Source: Numida meleagris
Taxonomy: Eukaryota; Chordata; Aves; Galliformes; Numididae
Direction: 5' to 3'
Length of the DNA stretch: 64,000 bases
Assembly (NCBI RefSeq): GCF_002078875.1
Contig: NC_034413.1
Coordinates: 62,550,453 to 62,614,452 of the forward strand
Made by a program: the position numbers and the translations under genes. The notes below the pieces were generated by a model, which worked only from the letters and a program-made list of their open reading frames with translations, was not told the DNA's origin and did not search any database. Positions 13,214 to 25,405 of the stretch are shown here, in pieces; positions within the stretch are counted from its first letter, which is position 1, and each line of letters opens with the position of its first letter.

Positions 13214-16200
13214 ATGTCGCCGCTCCGCGTCTGCATCGTGGGCTCGGGGAACTGGTGAGTGAAGGGACCCCTTTTCCTTCCTTCCTTCCTTCCTTCTCCC
13301 GTTTTCTCCTTTTTTTTTTTCTCGCTGCCCGTCCCCCCAGCCTCCTTCAGGCGCATCACGCCCTGCCGGGGGCCCGCACAGCGCCGTGCCGGGCTGCCCC
13401 TGCCCAGCAGCGGGGCCGGGGTCCGCAACAGGTCCCGGCGGGGGTCGGGCGGCGGGGCTGCGGGTCTCCATGGTGCTGAAAGCGGCAGCGCTCACCGCGC
13501 CGCTCCGCCGCCCCCGGCCGGGGTTCGTCCCGTGTTAACGCTGTGGTCAGGGACTGGCTGCGCCCGTCTGGAATCCCTGCTCTGTTAAAATAATCACCCG
13601 GAGGGAAGAGGAAATTCTGCGAGCAGCCGCTCTTAGCTCTGGGCTGGGGGTCTCTTTGTATTGTAACCCAATTGGGAATTGTCAGACCGCTCGCATGCAG
13701 CGAATGCAAACGGCAGAAAGGGATGCAGAAGCCAACGAGAACTGGAAAACGTAAGGCTTCTACTTAAATGCATGAACCATTTAAAGCCTGGCACCAGGAT
13801 AGCGAGATCCCAGGACAAATGAGAGCTGTGCCAGTAGCTGTGTTTGTTTGTGGCATAGTCCATGCCGCTCAAATATCAGTCTAAAGTGGTTAGAAGAGCA
13901 GCAGCACTGCTCCTGTTCCTCTGAAAGAACCAGGACTCAGGGTTTGCTTAACAGCACAACGTACTGGCACCCTTCACTTCCATCATCCTTGGTGTGCAGT
14001 TTTGCATCTAGTTTTGCATCTCGGAAAGAGTGGTGATGCATTGGAGCAGGCTGCCCAGGGAGGTGGTGGAGTCACTGTCCCTGGAGGTGTTCAAGAACTG
14101 GGGAGATGTGGCACTGAGGGACATGGTCAGTGGGCTTGGTGGGCATGGGTTGGGGTTGGACTGGATTATATTAGCGGTCTTTTCCAACCTTAAAGATTTT
14201 ATATGCAGACATAGCTTTGTCAAAGCATCGTGCTCAAGTCCCCAGCTTATCCTTGCCCCTGCTTATAAGAATATATCTGCTCCTGCTCTGTCCTTTTTGC
14301 CTGGACAAAAGCACTGCTTGGAAAGGCTCCTTGGCACTGACAGCCTCCACTGAAGTCAGTAATCCCTGTCTCAATGGACTTTGCATCTTACTTAAGGTTT
14401 GTATAACCTAAGCACAAACTGAACAACATGTATGTGCGTGTGCTTGGGATTAGCAAACACAACCCCCAGGAAGTTCTTTGGATTGTTTTTGTGCAAGAAG
14501 GGCAAGTTTCTTAAGAATTTTACATACCTGACGGCTAAGCAGAAGCAAATACCAAAAAAGTCAATAGGAGAGGGAGTGGCTGCTTATGATCCGCTGAGAG
14601 CACAGAATAGTTATAGCACTGCTCTTCACCTTCCTGCCTTGCAAAATCAGCCCACTGCTTCTCGATTGCCCACACGCATGACATGTCTACAGACCACCGG
14701 TTCCTGTGCATGACATGGTCTTTGACATGCAGCCATACCACTAGGTCTTCTCCAGGAGCTCAGCACCACACAGCTGGCTCACTGCTGCATCCCTTTCTCT
14801 GGTCCCGACGGACACAGCCCTCCCCATCATTGCTGCAATAGTGTTTCCTCAAATGCCACTGTTACCATGTCATTCTAGCACTTGAATTCCTCCCCTGCCA
14901 CACTCTTCTTCCTCACCTTAAACACAGACATCCAAGCCCACACGAGTTGCTTATTTTGCTTCCAAGACCCTCAAGAGCCATGGCCAAACATCTAGCACTG
15001 CTGATCAGCCAACAACTACTCTCTTGCTACATCCTCAAGCAAGCATCTCATGCCTTTTCCTGGGCTGTTCCTTCACCATAAAACATTCCGAAAAGCCATT
15101 TAGTTGTTTTCCTTCAGACTGTACTGTGGAGAGCTGCTTTTCAGAATGTGTACAGATTTGGAAACAGCTGATACAAAGATACTGAGAACCCAGACTCGTG
15201 GACGGCTCAGTGGAGTCTGTTTACTTGTCCTGTCTGCATTCATCTCTTGTTTCCTACCATATGGATAGACTGTAAAATCTTTGTGAAGGAGACAAATGTT
15301 TTCTCTAGTCTTTAAATCACACCCGTTCATTGCCTCTATGACAGTACAGGTAATCTCAGCACAACACAGAAGCATGTTTTCCTTTGGCAAACACTGTTTC
15401 CTTATATTCCTCCTGAATATTTGGGTGACAGTTCAGACAACTGTGCTCGAGCCCTTCCTGCAGCTCAGAAACGTGGCTGACACGTGATGCAGCGTGTTGC
15501 AATAGCTAATGTCAGCTGCAGAAGTTCAGCAGCTCACACTGGCCTACTAAGTCAACACTGTCAGGAGGCTCAGGGCTGATGCGGTGAAGGAAAACAAAGG
15601 CTAGACCACATCTTGTAGCTGTCAGCCAGGACAGGTTGTGTTTGTGTTAACCATCGTTCAGTTATCTGTTTATTAAAAATACAGGTTTATTTCACTGTCT
15701 GACCCTTTGGAACATAAAAGCTCTGCTGATTTTATTATATTCATTTGGACCCTTCGCAGTGAAGAGCTGGCTTTAACTAGGCATGTGTTTTTACCATGCA
15801 CAGATGGCCAGGCTTTTTGCAGAGGTGTACAGAAGGAAGATGACTCAATGATCGCAAATTAGGCTGGGGAGGCTCCAACTGGATATATGGAGTTTAAAAA
15901 AAAACAAAACAATGAGAATGCAGAAGCACTGGTACAGGTTACCCAGAGAGGAGAGAAGGTGGTCCCTGAAGAGTTTCTAAGACTCAACTGAACAAAGCCA
16001 AGTGACCTGATCCCAACTAAATGTTGTTCCTCCTTTGGGGACTTCTCAGGGTTCATTCCAACCCAACAGTCAAAGGGTTTCATGGAGTCCTTTCAGCTCT
16101 ACTTTTCACCATTTCTTATGTATTTTCATATTTGCATATGTAAAAGAATGGGTCTTATTTAAATTATACTTTGTGAAAAAGTTTTCCCATTTACTGATGA

Positions 16201-19200
16201 GAAATCTCCAGATAAGTGACAGCTTTATTTCCTAGCAATATGTAAATCCCTTCCAACATGATGTAATGGAACTGGGGAAGAGGACAGGCTGGCATTTTCA
16301 CTTACTTTAAAAAAAAACTCTCTAAATGGAGTTCTCAGTCATCAACAAATCTTCACTGAATAGTTCTGGAGAAAAAAAAATAGCGTGGCCAAGTCTTTAA
16401 CATGCAAGTGTCCTTGGTTTTGTTTGCACAAGCAGAGATTCCCTGCCAAGCCTGTGTAGTCTACTGAACACCGGCATCACAGACAAAGCAATTCTTCTTT
16501 CCACGTCTGAGTAGTGGGGACTGTGAGTTTTCAATGGCCCAATGAAAACAGTGCGCTGCTTTTTGAACTGTACTGTTTCATAGCCATGTTTCCTAAAGGC
16601 TGCTCAGTGCTTTTTAAACATTAAACCTTTTCTCCTCCAAATTCCCAGTTCCCTAAAGAGAAAGCAAACAAAAATACTGTGATCTACGAAGGTACCTTTA
16701 CACATAAGCTGTCTTCACTGATACCTTGTCAATGGGAGAATATTTCAGTGGGAGCATCCCTTCAGATTGGTAATGACAGCTCTTCAGGACCATCAGTTTT
16801 ATCTACTGAGAGTTGCGAGTCCCGTTCAGGATTTCAGAAGTTAGAGCTGGAATCTGCACCTTTCAACAGAAAACATGTGAACTTGGTAGAGTTAGAGGTT
16901 ATAAAACACCCACCCCATCAAAAAGCCATCTCAGTGCACATTCTATACGTCTTTTAAATGTTTCTATATTGCAGTCTTCTTCAGTTTGTCTTCAGCTTTT
17001 CAGAGAGAAAGAAAACATTAGGGTTCCCCTGAGACTAAAGCCTCCTTTTGCCACACTAAGTGCCCTGTAAATACACAGCAAAGAGAAATCTCTGCTTTCA
17101 GAATGTTTTATTCTAAGTTAAAAATAAAAAAAAAAAAGGAAGATGGGCAGACGATGGTGGGTGTAATTGGGGAAAGTTACTGGATAAGAAGCAGGTAAAA
17201 ATCACCTCTCACTACGAAGGCTACAGCACAACCTGGAAAATGAGTTTAGATCTCAAGACTTAGCTTGGTGCTTATGTGTAAAAAAACCTTTTCTTATTAA
17301 TACATATTTACAGTACTGAGACACAAGTCGACTTCAGCTCAGGCCTTGATCATGCTCTCTGCTGGAGAGCAGGGGAAGAGGACCAGAACATAAGACGTCC
17401 TACAGATAACATGAACATACTATGAACATATGAGCGCTCTTGTAACTAAGGTTTATCCCAAAAATGTTTACCTACATATTTTACATTTACAAAGAACCAA
17501 AACAAAATGAATGACAGTTTTTGTTTGTTGGCTTTTTGTTGATTTTTTTTTTGAAAGAAAGCACGACAGCAGCTCAGGATATAGTACGCTGTCAACACTC
17601 AGGCAAAGGGAAAATTTATCTCAGTGGGATTTCTCTGTGGTTAAAGATTAAGACAAAGCCCTTCTTCTTTATTACTTATTAAGCAACTAGCCTTGTGCAA
17701 AGCTTCCACATCAGAAAAAAGAGTTGAGCCAAGGGGAGCCAGTTACCACGTGGTTTCCCTTTGAACCACTCGCAGCGCAGACCTCACTGGACTTTGTCTG
17801 TGCACTTTTATCAGTTACAGAAAGCTGAACATAACTGAATCCTGTTCACACTCCTTATTGCACGCGTGCTCCAAGTGGGTCAGAGGACAAGAACGTTTTA
17901 ACTGGAGCCCCTCTTTCAGTTGTGTTAGCAAAACGGCCAGCACTTTAAAGCAGTATTAAAGTGGAAAGAGGAAACAGAGGAGGAAAGATAATCACTCTTT
18001 CTCCTCTGAGGAGGAGAATCTGGGGATTCAAAGGGCATCAAGCCACGTTCTCAACATTCCTACTCATTTTTAAACGTGTCTTGCCAAGAGAATGAGTGAA
18101 AGTTTGCAACGTTGCCATGCTGAAAGGGCCAATAAATCCAAACTGAGATAAAATATGCTCAGCATGACTGAGAGTAAACCGAATGGTTTAAATGTCTTTC
18201 GATATTCCAGATCCCATCACAATGACCATTAGAACCTCATCTAAAGAGAAACCCTCAGGTTCAAGTTTGTTTTGTTGTAATTCCTTAGCATTTATCTCAT
18301 ACATAAAATCCCTATTGCAGCTGTTTGGCTATTGGTAGGGAACTGGCATACATCTGTATTAGACAAAGTGCACACAGACTGTCATAGCAGGATCACTCAG
18401 GAGTACTGTGCTACCTGTATTATTTTACGTTTATTGGTTTATATATATATTAAAAAAAAAACTGAGGAGCAACAGGCATTTAATGAGTCCCAAAAAGTGC
18501 ATTTTTAGCATGTTGATTGTACATCCCACTTCCACTCTACAGTCTTTCATATGACTTCAGATTCCTTATTGCAAGTTACATCTAGTTCTAATTGCTGTGA
18601 TTTTAAACTGAGTTTTTTGGTTTTATATAGAGAAGTGGATAAAGCTTTGTGATAAATTTAGTAAACACGTGAACAGCTTTGTAGCACAGGCCTTTTTTGA
18701 GATCTTATGTTGAAAGTAATTTGTGTTTCCAATTATCAATTTTTACTTTTTTTTAAAGGGGATCAGCCATAGCAAGAATCATTGGCAAAAATGTCGAGAA
18801 GTCCAACAGATTTGATCCTACTGTCAAGATGTGGGTGTTTGAAGAGATCGTCAATGGAAGAAAACTCTCAGAAATAATCAACAAGGAACATGAAAATGTT
18901 AAGTATCTCCCTGGATACAAGATGCCTAACAACGTGGTAAGTTGAAAAAAAAAGTAATGTTTTTTATATATATATTTAAGGAAGGCAATGCTGCTTCCTT
19001 CTGGTTTGCCACCTAACTCATTCCAGTATTATAAGTGTGAAATATAACCCACTTCTGTGACCTCTGCTGGTCTCTTGTCACGCAACTTCAAGCATCCCAC
19101 CATGCCAAGTAACGGCACGTAACGCACCATCCTCCTCTCCAGCACAGATCAGCATCTCTCCACCTGCTATTCCTAGAGCTATGTCTACTCAGAGCAGAGA

Positions 19201-22200
19201 GATGTCAAACCCACAGCATCTTCTGGATAAAAAGGGAAAGCTACTGCTCTCCCTTCTTCTAAAAAAGGAAATCAACAGCATGACTAACAGCCGTGGCTTA
19301 CAAGGAAATGAGCAGGGAGCTATTGCTTCTTGGGTGAATTTAGGATAGCAGCACATTACTATAATTAATAATGCTACAAATTCTACCAAAATATAAGGCA
19401 TGTAATTTTTGTATACATTTGAAATATCAAATTATGCCTCGCTACTTAATCAGCCTAGATAATTTAATGTTACTGAAGCAAAGTGAGGCTTTCAGGCTGT
19501 TCGAGACTTTGCCAAATTGTCCGTGTTTTGTGAATTAAAGAAAGTAGCACTGCATTTCTAGAATAGCACAGAACAGCTGTAGTTGTAAAGAGAAGTTAAG
19601 ATGCTGCACGTGGTGGGTCTCCATGCCTGGAGAGTGGTTATATTTAGTGCTATGTTTCACAGTACTATGTGCTGGGATTGCATTTTTGCGCTCCCATGGT
19701 TTGAACTTGGCACGCAGTTCTCCTGGGTTCAGATTGAATTGCCATTGTTATTTTCACAACCCTGGAACAGATCAGCAAGCTTGTTTTCATCATCCGAGAG
19801 CAGCCTCATGCCATCTCTAGCAAAGTCTCTGAGATCTCAACAGCACAGTTCAGCTGGTTGCAGCCAGCCTGGAGGGAGGGGCCCTCACATCTTCATCTCC
19901 AACTGAAAAATCATTTTTACTTCTCATTGTTTCTCTACATTTTGGTGAGACAGAAACTCTCTCTGCACGGTGCTGTCAGTGCAGCCCCTCTGTCCTGGTC
20001 TCACGCTGCCAGTTTCCTTTCAAGCAGCCTTTCTGGCAGCAATCCTGATTCTTCAGCGAGGAGCCCCACTTGCTCTAAGGTTGCATGCTATAAGGCTGTG
20101 TCTAAGGGCAATGTTTTCTCTGATTCTAAGAGCAGACTTAAATTCACCTCCTGTTTCCTCAGTGACCTGGCTTTAATTGTTGTTCTAAGTAACACTAGCA
20201 TTTAGAGGAAGGTGCAGCTTGCTGGTTATTAAGCACATTGCCTCAGTGGTGTTGCTCTGCAAGGTGTGAGAATTCTCACCTGGTGCGAGGGGGCTCATTT
20301 TCCTTGTCACACTTGTCCCAGGTGGCTGTACCAGATGTGGCTGAAGCAGTGAAAGGAACAGACATCTTAGTGTTTGTCCTACCACATCAGTTCATCGGAC
20401 GAGTCTGTGAGCAGATGGCAGGTCACATCAAGCCTGGAGCATTCGGGATTTCACTCATCAAGGTAGGCTGTCATCTCCACAGTGATCAACCTGTGAGGAG
20501 TAAATATGTTCAACTTCAAGATAGGAACCCCAGCCCTCAGCTGCACGCTCTGCATAAACGTGAGCATTTCTTTCTGCAAGAGCTGAAACTCACAAAGCCT
20601 CCAGTAGTCCCTCTGCTGTTCATGCTACCACAGAGTGGAAAGGATTGGGCAACCCCATTGGGCCAAGTAGCCATCCTTATCAGCCGTCTTTAGCCTGGAT
20701 CAGTTCCCACTCAGACCAGCACAGAGGTGAAAATGCACAGAGAGAGGGCTGCTTGAGCTGGTGCTGCTGCCAGGAAAAATATTCCAACCTCAGCCTCTGT
20801 TAACTCATAACTAGAGAGAGCGCAGGGTCTACGTGCCTGCCCTGAGTGTGTCAAAGCTGTTCATGGAAACACTGCACGGGAATATTAATAACTTTGCAGA
20901 ATTGGAGCATTACCAATTTGTAATGAAAAGGGTAATCGCTTTTTAAAGGCTGGAGCTGTCAGATTATCATTACCTTAAGGGGAATTAATATTTTAAGAGA
21001 GTCTCAAACTACAAGTTAGAGGCAACATGTAGCAATATAGCCTGCCACTTCTTCTGTTGATTGTGTTAGAGGAAATATCCAATTTAAAACTGAAATGTCA
21101 GAAATTTAATTCAAGACCTCAGACTGCAATATCAGCTCTTCCCTTTTTGATTTTCCCCTATCGAAATCACCTTGCAAGTAGCAATGTGCAGAGGAGGGGA
21201 GGGTGAGGAGAAAAAGGGAAATCTTGAAAATTTCCTCCTTTCTTCAGCCTCAGAAAAACTATGACAGCTCAGTACACTCCTTATACCAATGAAGCACTAA
21301 GGTCAATACTTCAGATCTTGCAAAAGAAGCCACTATTCGTAAGCTTAATTTAAAAGCATGGCTCTGCACCACAGGAGTTTATCACAAAGGAAAAAATGCA
21401 GCACAGAAGAACTCCTCAGGGCAGCGGCACCCCACGTGAGCCCTGTTGCAGGGTTAACTCAATTGCATCTTCTCCCTGAACTTTCTTGAATTTGTACTTA
21501 AAAGTACAAATACAGAGCATTGGTACTCACTGCTAATGCTAGCGAATGCAAGACCCAAATCCTTCCAAGTACAACCCAGCAGACCTGCAGGCAATAGGAC
21601 ACCTGCTTTAAAAGCACTGCTGCTGTCATATTCCTCTACTTAGCTTTTGCTGTTGTCTTTTATTCAGGGGATCGATGAGGGTCCTGAAGGCCTGAAGCTC
21701 ATATCCGACCTCATTCGGGAGAAACTGAAAATAGAAATCAGCGTGCTGATGGGGGCCAACATAGCCAAAGAAGTGGCTGATGAGAAGTTCTGTGAAACCA
21801 CCATTGGTAACTATTGCAAAGGGCAAATGAGAACTGCTGTCTGTGGCTTACCCTCACCTACGGCTGGGAAACAGGGCAGTGTCTGCAGGCAGCAGTGGGA
21901 GGCAGCCTGCAATGTGTTGAGTCCTGGGAGGTTCTGCACGGTGCCATATGTGCAGTGTGTGCTGAACTCATTCAGGGGGGCAGCTCCATTTCCAGGGAGG
22001 TTGGTGCTGGCGGGGTCAGATCCCAAATGACAGCAGGTTCCAGTACTGAGAGCTGGGAGCTAATTTCTTCCACTAAAAAAATTACAGTTTAACCCTATTC
22101 CTATAGGAGTTACAAAAAGCTACCTGTCTGTAAAGCCCAGTGCTGAGTACTGAGGCAGTCGATACACTGTGCAGTTTGTCTAGGAAAGTGTAATCAGAAG

Positions 22201-25200
22201 CTCACCCTCCCTGAGGTGTATTTCTCCATCTCTGTATTTCTCTGTAACATCTTGTTCTTCCCTCCCTAGAACTGGGTCTGACCTGACTTTGAGAGCTGAC
22301 CCAGCAGCTTTTGAAATCCATTGATTTTTGAAGTCAGCAGAAATCAGTTTCATTCTTCAATTGCTGGTGAAGATCAAAGAAAAAAAATGTTATTGCAATA
22401 TTGTTCTATTGCTGTGCAAAGGTTACAGCAACACTGAAAACCATACCAGCTGGGTATTTGTTGCTGGCAGAGACCAGACATGAATAGAACAGACAGGATC
22501 AGGAGAGTTGGGCAATATTTACTTTCTTGGGGGCAGTTTAATTTCTGCTGGCCCAGCTTTAAGCCATGGCAGGATGACAGCTGTGCAGGGAGGCTCGCTT
22601 GTCCCCTGCATTTGGGGCCTCAAAGCGTTTCTCCTCATGGAAAGCCACGAAGCCCATCAGTAAGCAAAGCCAACATACACTTACACTGGCTTCCAGCAGC
22701 AGGAGCAAGCGTCTTCTTCAGAAGTATCCAGTTACTGCGACCACCAAACCCTAAGGTCCCTGGGCCCTTACTTCAGGTTTCATTTCATTGTGCATACTGC
22801 TGTCCTCCTGAAACATTACAAATGCTCTGACTTTCATCCTTCCTTCCCACAGGGTGCAAAAATGAAAGCCAAGGGCAGATCTTCAAGGAATTACTGCAGA
22901 CTCCCAACTTCAGGATTACCGTGGTGCCTGACTCTGATACGGTGGAGATCTGTGGAGCCTTAAAAGTTAGTGATTCCAAACCAATTTTTTTTTTTATCAG
23001 GACTAAATTCTTACCCTTGCCTGTGCCTCTGTAAGCTGCATGGTCTAACATTAGTCCTGCCTCCTTATGATTGAGTGGGCATGGACAAAACATGTAACGT
23101 TTTACACGTTCCAATATAAAAAAAAAAAAAGAAAAATTGCTTGAAGATATGACAACTGGCAAAGCATTTTAAAATAGCTGCATTTTTGTATTTATTTTTA
23201 ACAGAGTCACCTCTTCCTGAGGGCAGAATTTAGTCCGCTATATTTTCTTGTTTATGTGTTGTAAGCACGTGGAACAAAGACTCCTTCTACGTACAGCAAT
23301 TCCTACTGATAGCTTACTTCCATATTTCAAGCAGTGACCCATTGGAAAACAGTATCAGAAGCACCACTCCGAGTTGGAAGCACATCTGGACGGTGTGCGG
23401 CCATGCCCACGTAGAGATCCCAGGCAGGGTCAAAAGAAAAACCAAAGTCATCAAGTTTGATGGCAGGGGCACTTGGGTGAAATCTGGGCTTTGTTTTTCA
23501 GTGTGCCAGAAGTGAACCCAGGCTTCAAACATTTGTACTTTCTGTACGTTCAGTCATTTGTAGCTGAACAATTCACCTTTCCTTGGAGGAGGGGGTTACT
23601 GGCTGGTAAAGGATTGGTTCTGCTTAACCCAGATATGAGCAAGTTATTTACAAACAAACACCCAAAGATTTTGCCTCCAGCTACAGGCTGGAGTTCATTC
23701 AGTTGTGTGGAAGATTTCTGCTCCCCTTGAAATCACTGCTTTGGCATTGCCTTTGCTAAAAAAGCCAACCAACCAAAATCAGAGGCATTTCTAGTAACGT
23801 GTAACTCAAATACAACAAACTGTACTTCTGTAGGGGCTGGAAATTGGGAAGTGAGGAGAGGGGCATACAGGACAAGGTGAAGAACTGGGAAGATTTCTAG
23901 GATGCCCAGACATTTTTTAGAGCTGTAGGAAAGGCTGATTCTACTGACCATCATTACACGCATAACCAAGGTTGGGTCTATTGCAGCATCAGTGTGTAGA
24001 ACCAATAAACTACAGACTAACAAAGAAGAGCTAGAAGGCACGTCTTCATTCAGGTTATTTTAAACAGTTCAAACAGAAATGTCAGTGAGCCCCAGCTTGG
24101 AACCAGCAGGAAAACAAATCATTCATTGCATGACGCTCCATGATTGCAATGCTACAACATTAAACAAGCTGCTCTGAGGTTTGCATACTGGAATAACAAT
24201 GGCCCTGGAGATGTGGCCCTGAGGGACATGGCCAGTGGGCATGGTGGGAGTGGGTTGATGGTTGGACTGGATGACCTTAGAGATTTTTTCCAACCTTAGT
24301 GGATCTATGATTCTATGAACCTGGAGCCCGTCCTGATGAATTGGGTGGAGACACATTTGTGGAATTTTCTTAAAGCTCAGTGTATGCGCCCTGGTGAACT
24401 GCACGTCTTCTCTGACGATTTCCTCTCTGTCTGTTCTGCACGGAACTGTTTCTAGAACATCGTGGCAGTAGGAGCGGGGTTCTGCGACGGACTGGGTTTT
24501 GGCGACAACACGAAGGCAGCAGTGATCCGTTTAGGCCTTATGGAAATGGTGGCCTTTGCCCAGATCTTCTGCAGGGGGCCGGTGTCGATATCCACTTTCC
24601 TGGAAAGCTGTGGGGTTGCTGACCTAATCACTACCTGCTACGGAGGACGCAACAGAAAAGTAGCGGAGGCCTTTGCTCGCACAGGAAAAGTAAGGAGGAT
24701 TTAGAAACATTTTAAGCTTAAAAAAAATAATAATCCTTTGTTTTCACAGAGGCACTGTTAGCTCTTTACCTTTTTGGTAGCTGCAGTATTCCCTCTGATC
24801 CAAGTAATCTCTCTTCTAGTCCATCGAGGAACTGGAAAAAGAGATGCTGAACGGACAAAAACTACAAGGTCCTCAGACATCAGCCGAAGTCTACAAGATT
24901 CTGAAAGAGAAAAATATGCTTGATAAGTAAGTGTTTTGATTTAAAACAAAACCTGACTCACTGGGCATGGCCAAGAATTGTGTGTGATCCCTAACCTCCT
25001 TCACACTACTTGCGGTCAACTGTCCTGTTCATTGCCATAACAAGGTAACACCATATTAAAGCTTCATTGTAACAAACAAGTTTCCAGAGAAATAAAACCT
25101 CTTCAGATACCTTTCTTCTAACGTAACCGACAACAAAAAAAGAGCTACATGCTTTTTCCATTGCAAACAAAACGTGCGCGTGTAAACTTTCAAAACTATT

Positions 25201-25321
25201 TTTATTTTCCCATGCTTCTTTTAGGTTTCCATTGTTCATAACCATCTACAAGATCTGCTACGAGGGCAAATCGATCCAGAATTTCATCGCGTGCCTGCAG
25301 AACCACCCACAGCACCTTTAG
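13214..25321 (+). CDS. GPD1L2: Glycerol-3-phosphate dehydrogenase [NAD+], GPD1/GPD1L family, 8 exons, 349 aa
   Basis: Catalyses NADH-dependent reduction of dihydroxyacetone phosphate to sn-glycerol 3-phosphate in the cytosol, linking glycolysis to glycerolipid synthesis and the glycerophosphate shuttle. Exons: 13214-13254, 18759-18936, 20322-20462, 21668-21806, 22853-22965, 24456-24689, 24820-24926, 25225-25321. All introns are GT-AG and the CDS is 1050 nt. The dinucleotide-binding motif GSGNWG is at residues 10-15. Residues aligned with the catalytic set of human GPD1 are all kept at the same numbers: K120, K204, N205, D260, R269. The family signature [14 protein letters not shown] starts at residue 255. 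The length equals human GPD1, but stretches such as [34 protein letters not shown] and the [12 protein letters not shown] run are closer to GPD1L. It is therefore a diverged GPD1L-like paralogue. The symbol rests on memory of a bird gene of that name and is less certain than the function. Confidence 0.93.
13275..13296. repeat. (TTCC)n microsatellite
   Basis: Five TTCC units directly follow the first splice donor of the dehydrogenase gene, inside intron 1. Confidence 0.9.
14020..14200 (+). mobile_element. CR1 LINE 3'-end fragment
   Basis: Sense CR1 in intron 1: 'ggagcaggctgcccaggga', 'ccctggaggtgttcaag' and 'tcttttccaacctta' are typical of CR1 3' ends. The terminal octamer repeats are lost. 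Confidence 0.85.
15890..16085 (+). mobile_element. Old CR1-like fragment
   Basis: Weak resemblance to a CR1 3' region: 'agaagcactggtacaggttacccagag' type order of words and 'ggttcattccaacccaac'. Diverged, with approximate boundaries. Confidence 0.4.
24175..24325 (+). mobile_element. CR1 LINE 3'-end fragment
   Basis: Sense CR1 in intron 5 of the dehydrogenase gene, ending with 'ttccaaccttagtggatc' and 'tatgattctatgaa', the CR1 3' octamer repeat. It ends about 130 bases before the acceptor of exon 6. Confidence 0.88.
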
Positions 25322-25405
25322 GAATTGGCTCTCCCCCCCAGCTGTGTTCTCATCTTTTCAGGACTTGATCCACTCCACAGCAAATAAAGTAGACAAATAG
25401 ATTGC
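25322..25405 (+). other. Short 3' UTR and polyadenylation signal of the GPD1L-type gene
   Basis: AATAAA lies at 25383-25388, about 62 bases after the stop codon. A 3' UTR of roughly 80 bases is therefore possible. A longer UTR using a later signal cannot be excluded. Confidence 0.6.

Larger units (their letters stand above)
13255..18758 (+). other. Intron 1 of the GPD1L-type gene (5.5 kb)
   Basis: Begins with GTGAGT after the split Trp-14 codon and ends with a T-rich tract and AG before 18759. It holds two CR1 fragments and simple repeats. I saw no extra coding exon in it. Confidence 0.85.

Noticed and set aside
12338..13495. Minus-strand open frame of 385 codons opposite exon 1 of the dehydrogenase gene
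   Set aside because: It crosses a gap, follows GC-rich antisense sequence, and has no family resemblance or splice support.
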